8,206 bases of DNA. Source: Novosphingobium sp. Lineage in GTDB: Bacteria; Pseudomonadota; Alphaproteobacteria; Sphingomonadales; Sphingomonadaceae. The stretch spans positions 1-8,206 of the forward strand of contig JAJTFU010000183.1 in assembly GCA_021299075.1 (NCBI GenBank). Reading direction: 5' to 3'. The notes below the pieces were generated by a model, which did no database searches, was not told the origin of the DNA, and worked only from the letters and a program-made list of their open reading frames with translations. This document shows positions 6,056-8,206 of this stretch, one piece after another. Every line of letters begins with the position of its first letter. The first letter of the stretch is position 1. The position numbers and the translations under genes are program-made.

Positions 6056-7339
6056 ATGACCGCGATCATCGACAACCACGCCCGCGAGATTCTCGACAGC
6101 CGAGGCAATCCGACGGTTGAGGTCGATGTGTTGCTCGATGATGGCTCGTTCGGCCGCGCCGCCGTGCCCTCGGGCGCCTCGACCGGTGCGCATGAAGCGG
6201 TCGAACTGCGTGATGGCGACAAGGGGCGCTACCTCGGCAAGGGCGTGCTCCATGCCGTTCGCGCCGTGAACACCGAAATCAGCGATGCGCTGCTGGGCCG
6301 CGACGCTGAGGACCAGCGCGATATCGACGCGGTGATGATCGATCTCGACGGTACGGAGAACAAGGGTCGGATCGGCGCCAATGCAATCCTCGGTACTTCG
6401 CTGGCCGTCGCCAAGGCTGCTGCCAATGCGCGCGGCCTGCCGCTCTATGCCTATGTCGGCGGCGTTTCGGCCCATGTCCTGCCGGTGCCGATGATGAACA
6501 TCATCAACGGCGGCGAACATGCCGACAACCCGATCGACTTCCAGGAATTCATGATCATGCCGGTCGGCGCGCCGACTCTGGCCGAGGCGGTCCGCTGGGG
6601 CGCTGAAGTGTTCCACACCCTCAAGAAGGGGCTCCACGAAAAGGGCCTGGCGACCGCGGTGGGCGACGAGGGCGGCTTTGCCCCGAACCTGTCCAGCACC
6701 CGCGCTGCGCTCGACTTCATCATGGCCTCGGTCGAGAAGGCCGGGTTCAAGGCCGGGACTGACATCAAACTGGCGCTGGACTGCGCCGCGACCGAGTTCT
6801 TCAAGAACGGCAAGTACGAGATCAGCGGCGAAGGCCTCTCGCTCAGCCCGGTCGAAATGGCCGATTACCTGGCCGCGCTTTGCGCCGATTACCCGATCGT
6901 CTCGATCGAAGACGGCATGAGCGAGGACGATTTCGAAGGCTGGAAGGCCGTGACCGACAAGATCGGTCACCAGGTCCAGCTGGTGGGCGATGACCTGTTC
7001 GTGACCAACCCCAAACGTCTGACCATGGGCATCGGCAAGGGCCTGGCCAATTCGCTGCTGGTCAAGGTCAACCAGATCGGCTCGCTGTCCGAAACGCTCG
7101 ACGCTGTCAGCATCGCCCAGCGCAATGGCTATACCGCCGTCATGTCGCACCGCTCGGGCGAGACCGAGGACGCCACCATTGCCGACCTGGCGGTCGCCAC
7201 CAACTGCGGCCAGATCAAGACCGGCTCGCTCGCCCGTTCGGACCGGCTCGCCAAGTACAACCAGCTCATCCGCATCGAGGAAGAGCTGGGCGATGCCGCG
7301 CGCTACGCTGGTGCGGCTGCATTCGGACGGCTTGCCTAG
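6056..7339 (+). CDS. eno: Enolase (phosphopyruvate hydratase)
   Basis: Interconverts 2-phosphoglycerate and phosphoenolpyruvate in glycolysis/gluconeogenesis, cytosolic and magnesium-dependent. 427 residues, normal for bacterial enolase and complete. The N-terminal domain opens MTAIIDNHAREILDSRGNPT and carries the mobile catalytic loop SGASTG (39-44). The C-terminal barrel has NGGEHADN (151-158), the general acid/base E205 in GDEGGFAP, metal ligands D242, E285 (SIEDG) and D312 (GDDLF), the catalytic base K337 in LLVKVNQIG, the signature SHRSGETED (364-372) and K388 in IKTGS. The start at 6056 is chosen because the family N-terminus begins there and GAAGGG (6040-6045) is ten bases upstream; the frame is open to an ATG at 5978, but those 26 codons are leader sequence. 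It diverges from the membrane-protein cluster and is followed by a large hairpin. Confidence 0.98.
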   Translation: MTAIIDNHAREILDSRGNPTVEVDVLLDDGSFGRAAVPSGASTGAHEAVELRDGDKGRYLGKGVLHAVRAVNTEISDALLGRDAEDQRDIDAVMIDLDGTENKGRIGANAILGTSLAVAKAAANARGLPLYAYVGGVSAHVLPVPMMNIINGGEHADNPIDFQEFMIMPVGAPTLAEAVRWGAEVFHTLKKGLHEKGLATAVGDEGGFAPNLSSTRAALDFIMASVEKAGFKAGTDIKLALDCAATEFFKNGKYEISGEGLSLSPVEMADYLAALCADYPIVSIEDGMSEDDFEGWKAVTDKIGHQVQLVGDDLFVTNPKRLTMGIGKGLANSLLVKVNQIGSLSETLDAVSIAQRNGYTAVMSHRSGETEDATIADLAVATNCGQIKTGSLARSDRLAKYNQLIRIEEELGDAARYAGAAAFGRLA

Positions 7340-7366
7340 GCTCTCTGGCCTAAGCCCATTGCCAGC

Positions 7367-7413
7367 CCCTCTCCGGTCGTTTAACCGTTCGCTTAAACGA
7401 CCGGAGGAGAGGG
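7367..7413 (+). terminator. Large stem-loop after eno, overlapping the next gene's ribosome site
   Basis: CCGGTCGTTTAA (7373-7384) pairs perfectly over 12 bp with TTAAACGACCGG (7393-7404) around an 8-base loop. A 3-base bulge (AGG, 7405-7407) then allows CCCTCT (7367-7372) to pair with AGAGGG (7408-7413). It begins 27 bases after the eno stop and is the likely eno terminator or 3'-end stabiliser, though no U-tract follows. Its 3' arm contains the GGAGG ribosome site of the downstream GTG-start gene. Confidence 0.7.
7403..7407 (+). promoter_or_regulatory. Shine-Dalgarno GGAGG deciding the GTG start of the phosphotransferase gene
   Basis: GGAGG lies ten bases before GTG at 7418. The frame has a TAA at 7394-7396 and no earlier start codon of the ATG, GTG or TTG type, so GTG 7418 is the first usable start. 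The site is inside the 3' arm and bulge of the hairpin at 7367-7413. Confidence 0.65.
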
Positions 7414-7417
7414 CCGG

Positions 7418-8206
7418 GTGACAGCGATACCGTCGCACCCAGATTCGATTACGCCTGCCTGGCTGACCGAGCGCCTGCGCGCTGCGGGGCTGCTTGAGCG
7501 CGCTTCCGTCAGCGCCATTCGCTGGGAGCCGATTGGCACTGGCCAGGTCGGTGACAGTGTGCGTTTCCATATCAGCTATGACCGTCCGGACTCCGGACCG
7601 GCGACCTTGGCGGGCAAGTTCCCGGCTGCCGATCCCACCAGTCGCGGCACGGCGGCAATGTTCGGGCTCTATGCCAAGGAAGTGGGCTTCTACCGCGAGC
7701 TTCAGCAGCACCTGGGGGTGCGCGTGCCGCGGACGATTGCGGCCGAGATTGCCCCCGATGGGGTCGATTTCGTCCTGTTGTTCGAGGATCTGGGACCGGC
7801 GCGGGGCGGCAACCAAATCGCCGGGTGCACGGCGGAAGATGCCCGGGTCGGCGTGATCCAGGCTGCAGCCCTCCATGCGCCTAGCTGGGGTCATGCGGAA
7901 ATCCTGGCGACCGAATGGCTGCAACCCAAGCCCGAGGTCATCACCCAGATCGGCGCGCTCTATCCCAACGCCCAGGCGATCTTCCGCGAACGCTATGCCG
8001 ACAGCCTGGAACCAGAGTTCATGGCGCTCTGCGAGGAACTGGCGGAGGTGAACGCCGAGCGGATGAGCCGGCAGGACCCGCCGCAGTGCCTGATCCACGG
8101 CGATTTCCGGCTCGACAACATGCTGTTCGACATCAAGGGCGGGGCCGAAGAAATCGCTGTGCTCGACTGGCAGACCGTGGCGGCCGGCAATCCCATGACC
8201 GATATC
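7418..8206 (+). CDS. APH-fold phosphotransferase family protein (3' end cut by window)
   Basis: 263 codons are present before the window ends. The fold is that of aminoglycoside-phosphotransferase/choline-kinase-like enzymes, which move the gamma-phosphate of ATP to a small-molecule hydroxyl. Visible elements are the N-lobe lysine K67 in LAGKFPA, the hinge-like FVLLFEDLGPARGG (118-131), the histidine region AALHAPSWG (150-158), the catalytic loop HGDFRLDN (227-234, with D229 and N234) and the metal-binding DWQ (250-252). LFEDL, LHA and DWQTV resemble the ecdysteroid-kinase-like/DUF1679 and ACAD10/11-type branch rather than classical drug-resistance kinases, so the substrate is unknown and I would not call it a resistance gene. 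It is 78 bases after eno and may depend on eno readthrough or on a promoter within the gap; none is evident. Confidence 0.88.
   Translation, partial: MTAIPSHPDSITPAWLTERLRAAGLLERASVSAIRWEPIGTGQVGDSVRFHISYDRPDSGPATLAGKFPAADPTSRGTAAMFGLYAKEVGFYRELQQHLGVRVPRTIAAEIAPDGVDFVLLFEDLGPARGGNQIAGCTAEDARVGVIQAAALHAPSWGHAEILATEWLQPKPEVITQIGALYPNAQAIFRERYADSLEPEFMALCEELAEVNAERMSRQDPPQCLIHGDFRLDNMLFDIKGGAEEIAVLDWQTVAAGNPMTDI

Noticed and set aside
6014..8098. 694-codon open frame on the minus strand across eno and the phosphotransferase gene
   Set aside because: It lies antisense to two clear genes, crosses their intergenic hairpin, is rich in Arg/Gln/His/Asp with no recognisable motif, and is explained by GC-rich codon bias that removes stop codons from this frame.
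7418..8206. Aminoglycoside resistance gene
   Set aside because: Only the generic HGD...N and DW catalytic motifs are shared; the rest resembles other APH-fold branches, and no mobile element is nearby.

Overview
This GC-rich window reads as chromosomal DNA from an alphaproteobacterium, most likely a sphingomonad (Sphingomonadaceae/Erythrobacteraceae). The basis is the character of the CarB, GreA and enolase proteins, the carB-greA order and the presence of a DUF4170-type protein. The species-level call is inference from family resemblance; no search was run. I see no insertion sequence, CRISPR array, tRNA, rRNA or phage module. No gap between genes exceeds about 160 bases.

Layout. (1) 1-3237, plus strand: carB, large subunit of carbamoyl-phosphate synthase, lacking only about the first 30 codons at the window edge. 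(2) 3343-3819, plus: greA, transcript-cleavage factor. (3) 3833-3852: a strong palindrome shared by converging genes. (4) 3854-4084, minus: a small DUF4170-type protein. (5) 4157-5897, minus: four tightly packed genes for small proteins that each carry a predicted membrane segment. In transcription order they are a Lys/Ala-rich histone-H1-like protein with a DUF883/YqjD-like C-terminal anchor, a YqjE/Holin-X family protein, a DUF3618-like protein, and a second single-anchor protein. Two of the junctions are ATGA start/stop overlaps, and a hairpin follows the last gene. (6) 5898-6055: a divergent control region. (7) 6056-7339, plus: eno, enolase, complete with all catalytic residues. (8) 7367-7413: a large hairpin after eno whose 3' arm contains the Shine-Dalgarno sequence of the next gene. 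(9) 7418 to the window end, plus: an aminoglycoside-phosphotransferase-fold (APH/ecdysteroid-kinase-like) protein starting with GTG and cut by the window edge.

How the genes fit together. carB, greA and eno are housekeeping functions in pyrimidine/arginine precursor synthesis, RNA polymerase rescue and glycolysis. The least described part is the four-gene minus-strand cluster. It resembles in content the enterobacterial yqjD-yqjE-yqjK cluster (membrane-anchored, stationary-phase/ribosome-associated proteins), but the first protein adds a histone-H1-like basic tail. I infer a role in envelope or nucleoid/ribosome association under stress; nothing in the sequence proves it.

The other points of interest are at the nucleotide level. 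An eight-G run sits exactly at the boundary of the CarB allosteric domain, and losing one G would create an immediate stop. Hairpins also overlap the ribosome binding sites of two genes.
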